A stretch of 64,000 nt of DNA. It comes from Oscillospiraceae bacterium (lineage in GTDB: Bacteria; Bacillota; Clostridia; Oscillospirales; Acutalibacteraceae). Below, one piece after another: positions 15,662 to 23,269 of the stretch. Location of the stretch: the NCBI GenBank assembly GCA_015066565.1, contig SVOB01000002.1, positions 310,001 through 374,000 of the forward strand. The letters are read 5' to 3'. The position numbers were made by a program, and so were the translations under genes. Position 1 is the stretch's first letter. Every line of letters starts with the position of its first letter. The notes beneath the pieces are model-generated. The model had not been told where the DNA came from and searched no databases. It worked only from the letters and a program-made list of their open reading frames with translations.

Positions 15662-18388
15662 ATGAAAAAGTTTAAAGCGGCTTTAACAGTATCCCTATCC
15701 CTGGTTTTGGCTTTTAGCCTTATTGTTTCGGTTTTTGCCTATGCGGGCAAAATTTCCGAAAGTGTTATCGAAGACTCAACTGTAATCGCAAATCAGATTG
15801 AGTCTGAGGGAACCGTCCTTCTTAAAAATGAGGATAAGGTTTTACCCCTTAAAAATAAAAAGGTCAATGTTTTCGGCGTCGGCTCTGTCGCCCCTTATAT
15901 CGGCGGAACAGGCTCGGGCGCAGTTACCACATTGAACTTTACCGATTTTTACGGCGGTCTTGATATGGCGGGTGTAAAATACAACGCCGATTTAAGACAG
16001 GAGTATGAGGATTGGTATGCGCCGAAAAGAATACCGACAACCTCAAACACCGTTGTTAATAATGCTCTTCAGTTCGTTTTACAACAGCATAGCCTTGAGG
16101 AAATGCCCGTAAGCGATATTTCCTCCGACGTTTTGAGCGAAGCGAAAAAATATTCCGACACGGCTATTCTCTTTATTGCCCGCGCGGGAAGCGAGCACGA
16201 GGATTATTCAGCCGAGCAGATTGCGCTTTCCGAAGAGGAAACAAGAACTCTCGAATATGTTACCGATAATTATAAAAACGTAATTGTCGTTTTAAATATT
16301 TCAAATATTATTCAACTTGATTTTATCAATAATTACCCGAGTATCAAGGCGGCTCTTATTATCGGTATTCCGGGCGAAGTCGGTTTTCAGGCTGTCGGAA
16401 AGATACTCAAGGGCGACGTTAACCCGTCGGGCAGACTTGCAGATACTGTCGCTTTCAGCGCTTCCGACCACCCGTCAGAGCAGAATTTCGGCAGCTATCA
16501 GTATGAGGGAATGGAAGAAAAAAGCTATTTCGTCGAGTATGAAGAGGGAATATATGTCGGGTACAGATATTTTGAAACCTTCGCTCCCGAAAAGGTAATG
16601 TACCCCTTCGGCTACGGGCTTTCTTACACTTCTTTCAAGCAGGAAGTCGTTTCTTATTCAGCAAACGCCGATAAGGTTAAGATTAAAGTAAAGGTTACTA
16701 ATACAGGCTCCGTCAGCGGCAAGGACGTTGTTGAAGCGTATTTCTGTCCGCCTTATACCGCTTCGGGAATTGAAAAGAGCGCAATCTGTCTTGCGGGCTT
16801 TGAAAAGACGAAGGAGCTTTCTCCCGGTAAAAGCCAGACTGTTGAAATCTCGTTCGACACGCGTTCAATGTCATCCTATGATATGACGAGGGAAGCCTGG
16901 GTTTTAGAGCAGGGCGACTACACAATAAAGGTCGGTAAGAATATAAGAGAGTTTGCAGGTCAGTTTACTTACTCAAACTCCACAGACGTTATATATAAAA
17001 CTGACGATAAAACGGGAACTGAGATTAACAATCTTTTTGATTTTTCAACGGGCAGGGCAGTCTTCCTTTCGAGAAGCAATCCCGCTGCTACTTACCCGAC
17101 GTCTCCGACCGATTTTTCAGCTCCCGAAAATGCGGCTGAAATTGATAAACGACCCGACCCCGCTTCGGGTGAAGCGCCGAAAACAGGCGTAAAGAACGAC
17201 CCCGTTATTATGCTTGCGGATGTCTATGAGGACGAGAGCCTCTGGGACGCCTTCCTTGACCAGCTGACCGTTGACGAAATGATGATGCTCTGTACCGACG
17301 GCTGTTACCATACAATCGCTATTGACAGAGTAGGCGTTCCCGCCACCGTTGACAATGACGGACCTGCTCAGGTTAAGGGCGTAGGCGGCGTTGCATACAC
17401 GACCTCGGGACTTTGCTATCCCGCCGAAAGCGTTCTCGGCTGTACCTGGAACAAGGAACTTGCAAGGCAGTTCGGCGAGAGAATAGGCATTGAAGCCGAA
17501 AATATAGGAACTGACGTCTGGTATGCACCCGGCTTTAATATCCACCGTAATCCCCGTCAGGGAAGGAACTTTGAATATTATTCCGAAGACCCGTTGCTTT
17601 CGGGACTTCTCGGAGCCGAGACAGTAAAGGGCGTTCAGAATCACGGAGTTGCCGTAACTATAAAGCACTTTACAGTCAACGAGCAGGAAACTCACAGAGC
17701 CGACAACGGCTTGTTTATCTGGACTAACGAACAGGCTTTGAGAGAAATTTATCTCAAGCCCTTTGAAATAACGGTCAAAACCGCTGAGCCGTGGGGCGTA
17801 ATGTCCTCATACTCGAGAATAGGAATTCAGTGGTGCGGCGGCTGTCCGGCGCTTCTTAACGACCTTCTCCGTGAGGAATGGGGCTTTGACGGCTTTGTAA
17901 TTACCGACTACTGTTCAAACTTTAAGGGCACGGGTTATATGGACCCGGCGCTTGCGGTTTATTCGGGAAACGACCTTATTCTTTCCGGACTTTCTGTTCT
18001 TACAATAACTCCCCAGAACGCCGCTATGAGAGGCGCTTATAAAAACGACCCCGTAGGCTTTACTTGGGCGCTGAGAACCGCCACGAAGAATATTCTCAGA
18101 ATGAAAATGAGAACAAATGCTTTTAAGCGAATGATTGAGCCAGCAAATGCAGACGAGGAAAGTCCGACCGAAACTCAGACAAATCCCGCTGAGAATAACG
18201 GCGGCGCAAATACTCCCGCTTCAACAAACGGAACGAACACGAATTCGGGTATCGCGGGCGGAAGAAACCCGTCGTCAGGCAGAATTCAGGAATATAACGC
18301 GGTTGCGTTGCCTGTCCTTTCAGTCTCTGTAATTCTTCTCGGAGCGTTAATAATAGTTAAAAAGAAAAAAATCAGAGGAAATGTATGA
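15662..18388 (+). CDS. membrane-anchored GH3 beta-glycosidase with permuted domain order
   Basis: 908 residues. N-terminal signal sequence or anchor (~1-28), then the alpha/beta sandwich domain normally found second in GH3 (ESEGTVLLKNEDKVLPL, IPGEVGFQAVGKILKGDVNPSGRL), then a fibronectin-III-like domain (~330-430), then the catalytic barrel (~520-800: GRNFEYYSEDPLLSG, VTIKHFTVNEQE and the nucleophile Asp749 in VITDY). A Pro/Thr/Asn/Gly-rich spacer and a C-terminal transmembrane helix plus KKKK follow. This reversed order is known in some rumen and gut Clostridia (e.g. Butyrivibrio and Ruminococcus beta-glucosidases). Likely cleaves beta-linked sugars at the cell surface. Ends with an ATGA overlap with the kinase gene. 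Confidence 0.9.
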   Translation: MKKFKAALTVSLSLVLAFSLIVSVFAYAGKISESVIEDSTVIANQIESEGTVLLKNEDKVLPLKNKKVNVFGVGSVAPYIGGTGSGAVTTLNFTDFYGGLDMAGVKYNADLRQEYEDWYAPKRIPTTSNTVVNNALQFVLQQHSLEEMPVSDISSDVLSEAKKYSDTAILFIARAGSEHEDYSAEQIALSEEETRTLEYVTDNYKNVIVVLNISNIIQLDFINNYPSIKAALIIGIPGEVGFQAVGKILKGDVNPSGRLADTVAFSASDHPSEQNFGSYQYEGMEEKSYFVEYEEGIYVGYRYFETFAPEKVMYPFGYGLSYTSFKQEVVSYSANADKVKIKVKVTNTGSVSGKDVVEAYFCPPYTASGIEKSAICLAGFEKTKELSPGKSQTVEISFDTRSMSSYDMTREAWVLEQGDYTIKVGKNIREFAGQFTYSNSTDVIYKTDDKTGTEINNLFDFSTGRAVFLSRSNPAATYPTSPTDFSAPENAAEIDKRPDPASGEAPKTGVKNDPVIMLADVYEDESLWDAFLDQLTVDEMMMLCTDGCYHTIAIDRVGVPATVDNDGPAQVKGVGGVAYTTSGLCYPAESVLGCTWNKELARQFGERIGIEAENIGTDVWYAPGFNIHRNPRQGRNFEYYSEDPLLSGLLGAETVKGVQNHGVAVTIKHFTVNEQETHRADNGLFIWTNEQALREIYLKPFEITVKTAEPWGVMSSYSRIGIQWCGGCPALLNDLLREEWGFDGFVITDYCSNFKGTGYMDPALAVYSGNDLILSGLSVLTITPQNAAMRGAYKNDPVGFTWALRTATKNILRMKMRTNAFKRMIEPANADEESPTETQTNPAENNGGANTPASTNGTNTNSGIAGGRNPSSGRIQEYNAVALPVLSVSVILLGALIIVKKKKIRGNV

Positions 18389-19281
18389 TTTATACCGTCA
18401 CCTTTAATCCGTCGGTGGATTATTATATCAAAAGCGAATCCTTTAATCTCGGTGAAATCAACCGAACCCGTGACGAACAGCTTTTCGTCGGGGGAAAGGG
18501 CATTAACGTTTCTCTCGTCTTAAAACGGCTCGGCGTTGAGTCGGTAGCCTCGGGCTTCACGGCGGGCGAAACGGGTTCGCTTATTGAGGGCGAGTTGAGG
18601 AAGAACGGAATCAAGACCGATTTCGTAAGAGTTAAAAACGGCTTTTCAAGAATAAATATAAAGCTTACAACCGATACTCAGACCCAGCTCAACGGCAGCG
18701 GCCCGTCGGTTTCAAGAATTGAGCTTCAGCGCTTCTATTCTAAGCTTGAAGCGCTCTCTGCAGGAGATATTCTTGTTCTTTCAGGCTCTGTTCCGGGCTC
18801 AATGCCGCAGAATACCTATGAAAAAATACTCGAGTATCTTTCGGGCAGGGGAGTTCTCTCCGTTGTTGACGCCGAGGGAAAGCTGCTTACCAATACCCTT
18901 AAGTTCAAGCCGTTTTTAATAAAGCCCAACCGTGAGGAATTAGAGGAGATTTTTTCAAAGAAAATGCTCACCGACGACGAGATTATAAAGGCGGCTTCAA
19001 GGCTTCAGAAAAAGGGCGCGAGAAACGTCCTTGTTTCCCTTGATGAGGACGGCGCTTTGCTTCTTGACGAAACGGGGAAAATTCACCGTCAGGGAACGAG
19101 AAGCGGAACCGTAATAAACCCCGTTGGTGCGGGCGACTCAATGATAGCGGGCTTTATAGCGGGGTACCTTAAGAAAAAGGACTACGAATACGCCCTAAGG
19201 CTCGGAACCGCCGCAGGAACCGCAACCGCTTTTTCACGTTCTCTCGCTTCAAAAACCGCAATAGAAAAACAGATGTTATAA
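18385..19281 (+). CDS. 1-phosphofructokinase family sugar kinase (FruK/LacC-like)
   Basis: 298 residues, PfkB family. FNPSVDYYI at the start, GGKGINVSLVLKRLG, and the C-terminal anion hole/catalytic base NPVGAGDSMIAGF (Asp251). FruK phosphorylates fructose-1-phosphate to the 1,6-bisphosphate; LacC (tagatose-6-P kinase) is the main alternative. No fructose PTS gene is next to it. It overlaps the GH3 stop by 4 nt, so translation is coupled to a surface glycosidase, an unusual pairing. Followed by a terminator. Confidence 0.85.
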   Translation: MIYTVTFNPSVDYYIKSESFNLGEINRTRDEQLFVGGKGINVSLVLKRLGVESVASGFTAGETGSLIEGELRKNGIKTDFVRVKNGFSRINIKLTTDTQTQLNGSGPSVSRIELQRFYSKLEALSAGDILVLSGSVPGSMPQNTYEKILEYLSGRGVLSVVDAEGKLLTNTLKFKPFLIKPNREELEEIFSKKMLTDDEIIKAASRLQKKGARNVLVSLDEDGALLLDETGKIHRQGTRSGTVINPVGAGDSMIAGFIAGYLKKKDYEYALRLGTAAGTATAFSRSLASKTAIEKQML

Positions 19282-19284
19282 AAC

Positions 19285-19313
19285 AAAGGCATTGGATTTT
19301 CTCCAATGCCTTT
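19285..19313. terminator. bidirectional terminator between sugar kinase and yolD-like gene
   Basis: AAAGGCATTGGA, loop TTTTC, TCCAATGCCTTT, with T/A runs on each side; serves two convergent units. Confidence 0.85.
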
Positions 19314-19509
19314 ATTCTTTATGAAGATATTCGTTTATTTCGTCCTCTGTTCTGTTTGCGGCGATTTTTCCCGCTTGCTCTATTTTTTGGTCATAGCCCG
19401 TAAGCGCCGCAAATGGTGCGAACTGCGCCGCCCTGTCATAAAGCGACATATGAGGTCTTTTTTCGCTCTGATGATGGGGGAGGTTTATTATATCGTCATA
19501 TTTTCCCAT
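19312..19509 (-). CDS. YolD-like small protein
   Basis: 65 residues: MGKYDDIINLPHH, then RAAQFAPFAALTGYD, the core shared by small proteins encoded beside Y-family polymerases in Clostridia (YolD-like). Its start overlaps the polymerase stop by 1 nt, so both are made from one SOS-type transcript. In Bacillus, YolD-type proteins are thought to work with UvrX/YqjW polymerases, in a role like UmuD. Confidence 0.8.
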   Translation of the reverse strand: MGKYDDIINLPHHQSEKRPHMSLYDRAAQFAPFAALTGYDQKIEQAGKIAANRTEDEINEYLHKE

Positions 19510-20993
19510 TACGCCTTGTGACCTCCTACCTGTTCGTTTCTTTCCTTGGCGGTTGCGCCCTCTTCAAAATTCATTCCTTTAAGAATTGCGTTTTTTCCGA
19601 ATTTATCCTTAATCGAAATAACCGCCTGCTGAATTTTCTTTTCCTTTTCAATGGCTTCGTTTTGCTCTTCCTTTTCCTTATCCCTTTTTTCGTAGTCGGT
19701 GAACAAATCCATCTGTTCAAACTGTTCTTTGTCTTTAAGGCTTTTTTCGGGTAAAACCCGATTGGCAACAACATACATCCGCCTTACTGTATATTGTCTG
19801 TCAACAATTCTGTCAAAAAGCTTTATGACCGCGTCAGTAATAATTTTTGTTGACGAGGTATACATATTGAGGTTAATCGAGCCGTGGGCGGATTTCGGCG
19901 TTTTTCTTCCGTAACGGTCAATTTCGCTTTCGCTGACGTTTTTTGTGTTTTCAATATCGTAGCCTACCGTCAGCACCATCTGGTCGGTGACAAGCCCTTT
20001 TTTAACTAAGTCAAGCACAAGGTTGTCCGTCATTTCACGGACGATAAGCCTTGCCTTTTCAAACGGGTATGGTGAGGACAGAACCTGACCGAGACTTAAG
20101 CTGTTGCTTTCGGGAACATAGCTTTTTATATCCGACATACGGCAGGGCTCATAACCCCAGGCGTGGTCTATAAGAAGCTCGGCGTTTATTCCGAACAGCT
20201 TATACAGCTTATCCTCGTTTTCTATCGAACAGCGGGCAACGTCGCCCATTGTATACATTCCGTTGTTCGCAAGTCTTGTGGCATAGCCCTTTCCTACACG
20301 CCAGAAATCCGTAATCGGAGTGTGTTCCCAGAGTTGTTTTCTATAACTCATTTCGTCAAGTTCGGCTATTCTTACGCCGTCCTTGTCGGCGGGAATATGC
20401 TTTGCAACAATATCCATGGCGATTTTGCAAAGGTACATATTTGTTCCTATGCCCGCCGTGGCTGTAATTCCCGTTGAAGAAAGCACGTCACGAATCATAG
20501 TCATAGCTAATTCGTGAGCAGTTTTCTTATAGGTTTTAAGATAATTCGTTGCGTCAATAAAAACCTCGTCAACCGAATAGACGTGAATATCCTCAGGCGC
20601 AATATATTTTAAATAGATGTTATAAATATTCGTGCTGATTTCCATATATCTCGCCATCTGAGGCGGAGCGACAATGTAATCAAGCTCAAGCGCGGGGTTG
20701 CTTTCAAGCTCGTCAGCGAAAACGGATTTCCCCGCCAGTTTGTTTTTAGGCGCTAATGAACGGCGAAGCGAATTGACTTCACGAACTTTTTCAACAACCT
20801 CAAAAAGCCTTGCCCGCCCCGGTATGCCGTGTTTTTTCAATGAGGGTGAAACGGCGAGGCAAATCGTCTTTTCCGTGCGGCTCTGGTCAGCCACGACAAG
20901 ATTTGTGTTAAGCGGGTCTAACCCACGCTCGACACATTCAACCGAAGCGTAGAAGGATTTTAAGTCTATAGCGATGTAAGTGCGCCCGTCCAT
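19509..20993 (-). CDS. Y-family DNA polymerase (UmuC/UvrX-like)
   Basis: 494 residues. First metal-binding Asp in AIDLKSFYASVECVERG, the catalytic YSVDEVFID (Val for the usual Ile in SIDE), the HhH region (GKGYATRLANNGMYTMGD) and a little-finger domain (LSSPYPFEKARLIVREM). A Glu/Lys-rich C-terminal helix (~445-480) follows. Translesion polymerase acting at stalled forks. The start follows GAGGTG. A LexA-box-like sequence sits between the -35 and -10 region, and YolD is cotranscribed, so this is a mutagenic SOS cassette. Confidence 0.9.
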   Translation of the reverse strand: MDGRTYIAIDLKSFYASVECVERGLDPLNTNLVVADQSRTEKTICLAVSPSLKKHGIPGRARLFEVVEKVREVNSLRRSLAPKNKLAGKSVFADELESNPALELDYIVAPPQMARYMEISTNIYNIYLKYIAPEDIHVYSVDEVFIDATNYLKTYKKTAHELAMTMIRDVLSSTGITATAGIGTNMYLCKIAMDIVAKHIPADKDGVRIAELDEMSYRKQLWEHTPITDFWRVGKGYATRLANNGMYTMGDVARCSIENEDKLYKLFGINAELLIDHAWGYEPCRMSDIKSYVPESNSLSLGQVLSSPYPFEKARLIVREMTDNLVLDLVKKGLVTDQMVLTVGYDIENTKNVSESEIDRYGRKTPKSAHGSINLNMYTSSTKIITDAVIKLFDRIVDRQYTVRRMYVVANRVLPEKSLKDKEQFEQMDLFTDYEKRDKEKEEQNEAIEKEKKIQQAVISIKDKFGKNAILKGMNFEEGATAKERNEQVGGHKA

Positions 20994-21010
20994 TTTTTCA
21001 CCTCGCCTTT

Positions 21011-21028
21011 ATTATAGCACATTTGTTC
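21011..21028 (-). promoter_or_regulatory. -10 element and LexA (SOS) box candidate of the Y-family polymerase gene
   Basis: Read on the minus strand: GAACAAATGTGC (21017-21028) directly followed by TATAAT (21011-21016). The Gram-positive SOS box core is GAAC-N4-GTTC; here it is GAAC-AAAT-GTGC, one mismatch. Its overlap with the promoter fits repression. Confidence 0.55.
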
Positions 21029-21114
21029 TTTTATTTAAATAGTCAATCGACATAATATTATTGACAATAATTATATCGTGTGTTATTTTTTAGAAAAAAC
21101 GAGAGGTGAAAAAT

Positions 21115-21600
21115 ATGAAAACAGCAGTAGTGTTCTATTCAATGAGCGGTAATGTTAAAAATACCGCCGAAAAAATTGCAGAAACAGTTTCAGCCGACTT
21201 AATCGAATTAAAGCCTGAAAAGACATACCCCGACAAGGGCTTTAAAAAATTCTTCTGGGGCGGAAAAAGCGCCGTAATGGGTGAAAAGCCTGCGCTTATG
21301 CCCTATTCGTTTGAGGCAGGGGAGTATGACAGAATTGTTTTCGGTTTTCCCGTTTGGGCTTCAACCTTTGCCCCTCCGATAAGGACGTTTGTCGAGGATA
21401 ACAGACAACTTCTTGAAAATAAAAAAATATCCGCCTTTACCTGTATGAGCGGTAGCGGCGGCGAAAAAGCGATTTCAAAGCTCAAAGACTTTCTGAAAAC
21501 AGATTCTCTTGAATCGGAATTGATTCTTATTGACCCCAAGGACAAACCGTCAGTTGAGAATGATGAAAAAATCGCTTCATTCTGTGAAAAACTCGGTTAA
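21115..21600 (+). CDS. flavodoxin family protein
   Basis: 161 residues from ATG 21115 (GAGAGG site); the track's GTG nine bases earlier overlaps that site. FMN phosphate-binding loop YSMSGNVKNTAE near the start, FGFPVWASTFAPP and FTCMSGSGGEKAI, as in flavodoxin_4-type proteins. A small FMN-binding electron carrier or quinone-reductase-like protein in the cytoplasm. Divergent from the polymerase gene. Confidence 0.85.
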   Translation: MKTAVVFYSMSGNVKNTAEKIAETVSADLIELKPEKTYPDKGFKKFFWGGKSAVMGEKPALMPYSFEAGEYDRIVFGFPVWASTFAPPIRTFVEDNRQLLENKKISAFTCMSGSGGEKAISKLKDFLKTDSLESELILIDPKDKPSVENDEKIASFCEKLG

Positions 21601-21674
21601 CACCCCAACTCAACCGTTAGTTTGTTTACTTTTATAATAATTCGTGATACCGTTTAGTCGAGGAGGCGAGGAAA

Positions 21675-22292
21675 ATGAATCAGCAAAAAACAGGACGGTT
21701 CATTTCGTCACTTAGAAAAGAAAAGGGACTTACCCAGTCGGCGCTCGCAGAAAAACTCGGCATAACCGACAGGGCGGTTTCAAAATGGGAAACGGGCAAA
21801 AGCCTGCCCGATGCGGCGATTATGCTTGAATTATGCAAAATACTCGGCATAAACGTAAACGAATTATTATCAGGGGAGAGGTTGGAAATGACAAACTACA
21901 ATGAAATGGCGGAAAAAAATCTTCTCGAAATGAAAAAGCAAAAGGAGCAGACAGACAGAAGGCTTTTAAGAATTGAAATTGTAATAGGGCTTCTGATAAG
22001 CGTAGTATTTTTTGCGCTGATATTTATTGCTTCATTTGCACAGATTGAGGATTGGCTGAGAATAACGCTTATTATAACCGGCTTTATTCCGTTTGCCATA
22101 ATGTTACCGTTTGCAATCAGGATTGAACAGACGGCGGGCTATTATGAATGTCAGAAATGCGGCAACAGATATATTCCGAAGTATTCAAGCGTGCTTTTTG
22201 CTATGCACGTCAACAGAACAAGATATATGAAATGCCCGAAATGTAATCAGAGAAGCTGGCAGAAAAAGGTTATTTCAAAGGAAGCAGAATAA
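21675..22292 (+). CDS. XRE-type regulator fused to two membrane helices and a zinc ribbon
   Basis: 205 residues. Helix-turn-helix (~5-65: KGLTQSALAEKLGITDRAVSKWETGKSLPD), a short charged helix, two transmembrane segments (~100-125, ~130-150), then a four-cysteine zinc-ribbon: ECQKCGNRY and KCPKCNQR. A membrane-tethered DNA-binding regulator whose signal may be sensed by the zinc ribbon or membrane part. Starts after GAGGAGGCGAGG. Followed by a GGGCGGGA/TCCCGCCC hairpin that may end transcription. Confidence 0.82.
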   Translation: MNQQKTGRFISSLRKEKGLTQSALAEKLGITDRAVSKWETGKSLPDAAIMLELCKILGINVNELLSGERLEMTNYNEMAEKNLLEMKKQKEQTDRRLLRIEIVIGLLISVVFFALIFIASFAQIEDWLRITLIITGFIPFAIMLPFAIRIEQTAGYYECQKCGNRYIPKYSSVLFAMHVNRTRYMKCPKCNQRSWQKKVISKEAE

Positions 22293-22298
22293 TTTAAA

Positions 22299-22512
22299 GG
22301 GGCGGGAAAAACTCCCGCCCTACCGATTAATTTTTCAATTGACATTTGTAGGGGTTGGCGTCCCCGACAACCCGTTGTCTGTTTACGGACAATTTGCCGT
22401 TAAAACGGCAAACGGGAGGGTGCAGAGACCCTCCCCTACAAAATAATTGCGTTGATTATCAAGTTGTGTAGGGGCGGGCTTCCACGCCCGCCCGAAAAAA
22501 TATTGATTTAAC
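22299..22512. repeat. GTAGGGG-type intergenic palindromic repeats
   Basis: Non-coding stretch packed with short inverted repeats: GGGCGGGA/TCCCGCCC (22300-22320), GTAGGGG...CCCC with GACAAC/GTTGTC, TTTGCCGTT/AACGGCAAA, GGGAGGGT/ACCCTCCC, then GTAGGGGCGGGCTTCCACGC with CCGCCC. The GTAGGGG start recurs at 22626 (GTAGGGGCGAGTATCACTCG) and in a degenerate form at 3629. Looks like a pile-up of small mobile repeats inserted in one another. No gene seen here. Confidence 0.7.
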
Positions 22513-22597
22513 GGGACGTCGAGGTTACGGCTTCGCCATTACCCTTTTGTCACTTCGTGACATTTCCCCTATCAGGGGAATCTTCGCCGTCCCCTAC
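22513..22597 (+). repeat. dispersed ~85-bp repeat, copy A
   Basis: GGGACGTCGAGGTTACGGCT, then CATTACCCTTTTGTC, a small hairpin, CATTTCCCCTATCAGGGGAA and GCCGTCCCCT. The same sequence occurs inverted at 35274-35357. The inner hairpin is GTCAC-TTC-GTGAC here but GTCTGC-TTC-GCAGAC there, so the stem changes while pairing is kept. Confidence 0.8.
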
Positions 22598-22701
22598 GAT
22601 TGCATTTGAATTTTTATCATCCCGTAGGGGCGAGTATCACTCGTCCGTTTGTTATATAAATCCTTTATGCTGTCCGGTGAAGTATCTCGTCTCGGCTCGA
22701 T

Positions 22702-22855
22702 GTGAAATATTTGTCTTGGGACAAACGTGAAATTTTGCGATAAATCGCAAAGTGAAATGAAATAAATCTATCCACGCCCGCAGGCATTTCACACGCCGAA
22801 GGCGTATTTCACGCCCGAAGGGCATTTCACAAATCCCGACAGGGATTTATTTCAC
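22702..22855. repeat. ATTTCAC-punctuated hairpin array
   Basis: A heptamer GTGAAAT (left half, three times) or its complement ATTTCAC (right half, four times) separates short perfect hairpins: TTTGTC-TTGG-GACAAA, TTTGCGATAAATCGCAAA, GCCCGCAGGC, ACGCCGAAGGCGT, GCCCGAAGGGC and AAATCCCGACAGGGATTT. The halves point at each other, so the whole can fold as a branched inverted repeat. Non-coding. Lies directly before the tRNA-Ser terminator. Confidence 0.8.
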
Positions 22856-22856
22856 T

Positions 22857-22888
22857 AAAAAAGGACTTGCCTAAGCAAGTCCTTTTTT
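22857..22888 (-). terminator. terminator of tRNA-Ser
   Basis: AAAAAAGGACTTGC-CTAA-GCAAGTCCTTTTTT, a near-perfect symmetric terminator 5 nt past the tRNA end. Confidence 0.88.
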
Positions 22889-22893
22889 ACTTA

Positions 22894-22978
22894 CGGAGAG
22901 TTAGGGATTCGAACCCTAGGTACATTTCTGTACACAGCATTTCGAGTGCTGCACCTTCGACCACTCGGACAACTCTCC
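22894..22978 (-). tRNA. tRNA-Ser(CGA)
   Basis: Minus strand. Acceptor GGAGAGT pairs with ACTCTCC, discriminator G; long variable arm (GTACAGAAATGTAC) typical of serine; anticodon stem CAGCA/TGCTG with loop CTCGAAA gives anticodon CGA (codon UCG). T-loop GGTTCGAATCC. The 3' CCA is not encoded, so it relies on the CCA-adding enzyme at 36.2-37.5 kb. Confidence 0.95.
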
Positions 22979-23066
22979 GTGTTTGCTTGAATATTCTATC
23001 AAATAGCGCTCTGTTTGTCAATGAAAAAGAATTGAAAAATAATTTTTCTTTTCTTTGAAATACCTA

Positions 23067-23095
23067 TTGACTTTTTGACAGACCCCGATTATAAT
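23067..23095 (+). promoter_or_regulatory. promoter of rpoBC
   Basis: TTGACT (23067-23072), 17 bp, TATAAT (23090-23095). Leaves an AT-rich ~165-nt leader before rpoB with no gene. Confidence 0.75.
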
Positions 23096-23269
23096 ATTAC
23101 AATCCATAATAATGGAGAGATATGCGCTTTTGCGATTTTTGAGGGTTTTAAATTTCTCTTTTTTAGCAAAAATTAAGCATATTTTACCTAACTTTTTAGT
23201 CATTTTACCTTTATATATATGTATCGGTTTGATGATTAAGACAAAATAACGGACGGAGAGTGATAAGCT

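Noticed and set aside
22702-22855. CRISPR array
   Set aside because: The constant unit is only 7 nt, spacers are themselves palindromes of varied length, orientation flips midway, and no cas gene is present.
22299-22860. Insertion sequence or transposase remnant
   Set aside because: No reading frame with transposase motifs is present; only short palindromic repeats are seen.
22867-23058. 63-residue ORF on the plus strand
   Set aside because: It is the antisense reading of tRNA-Ser and its terminator.
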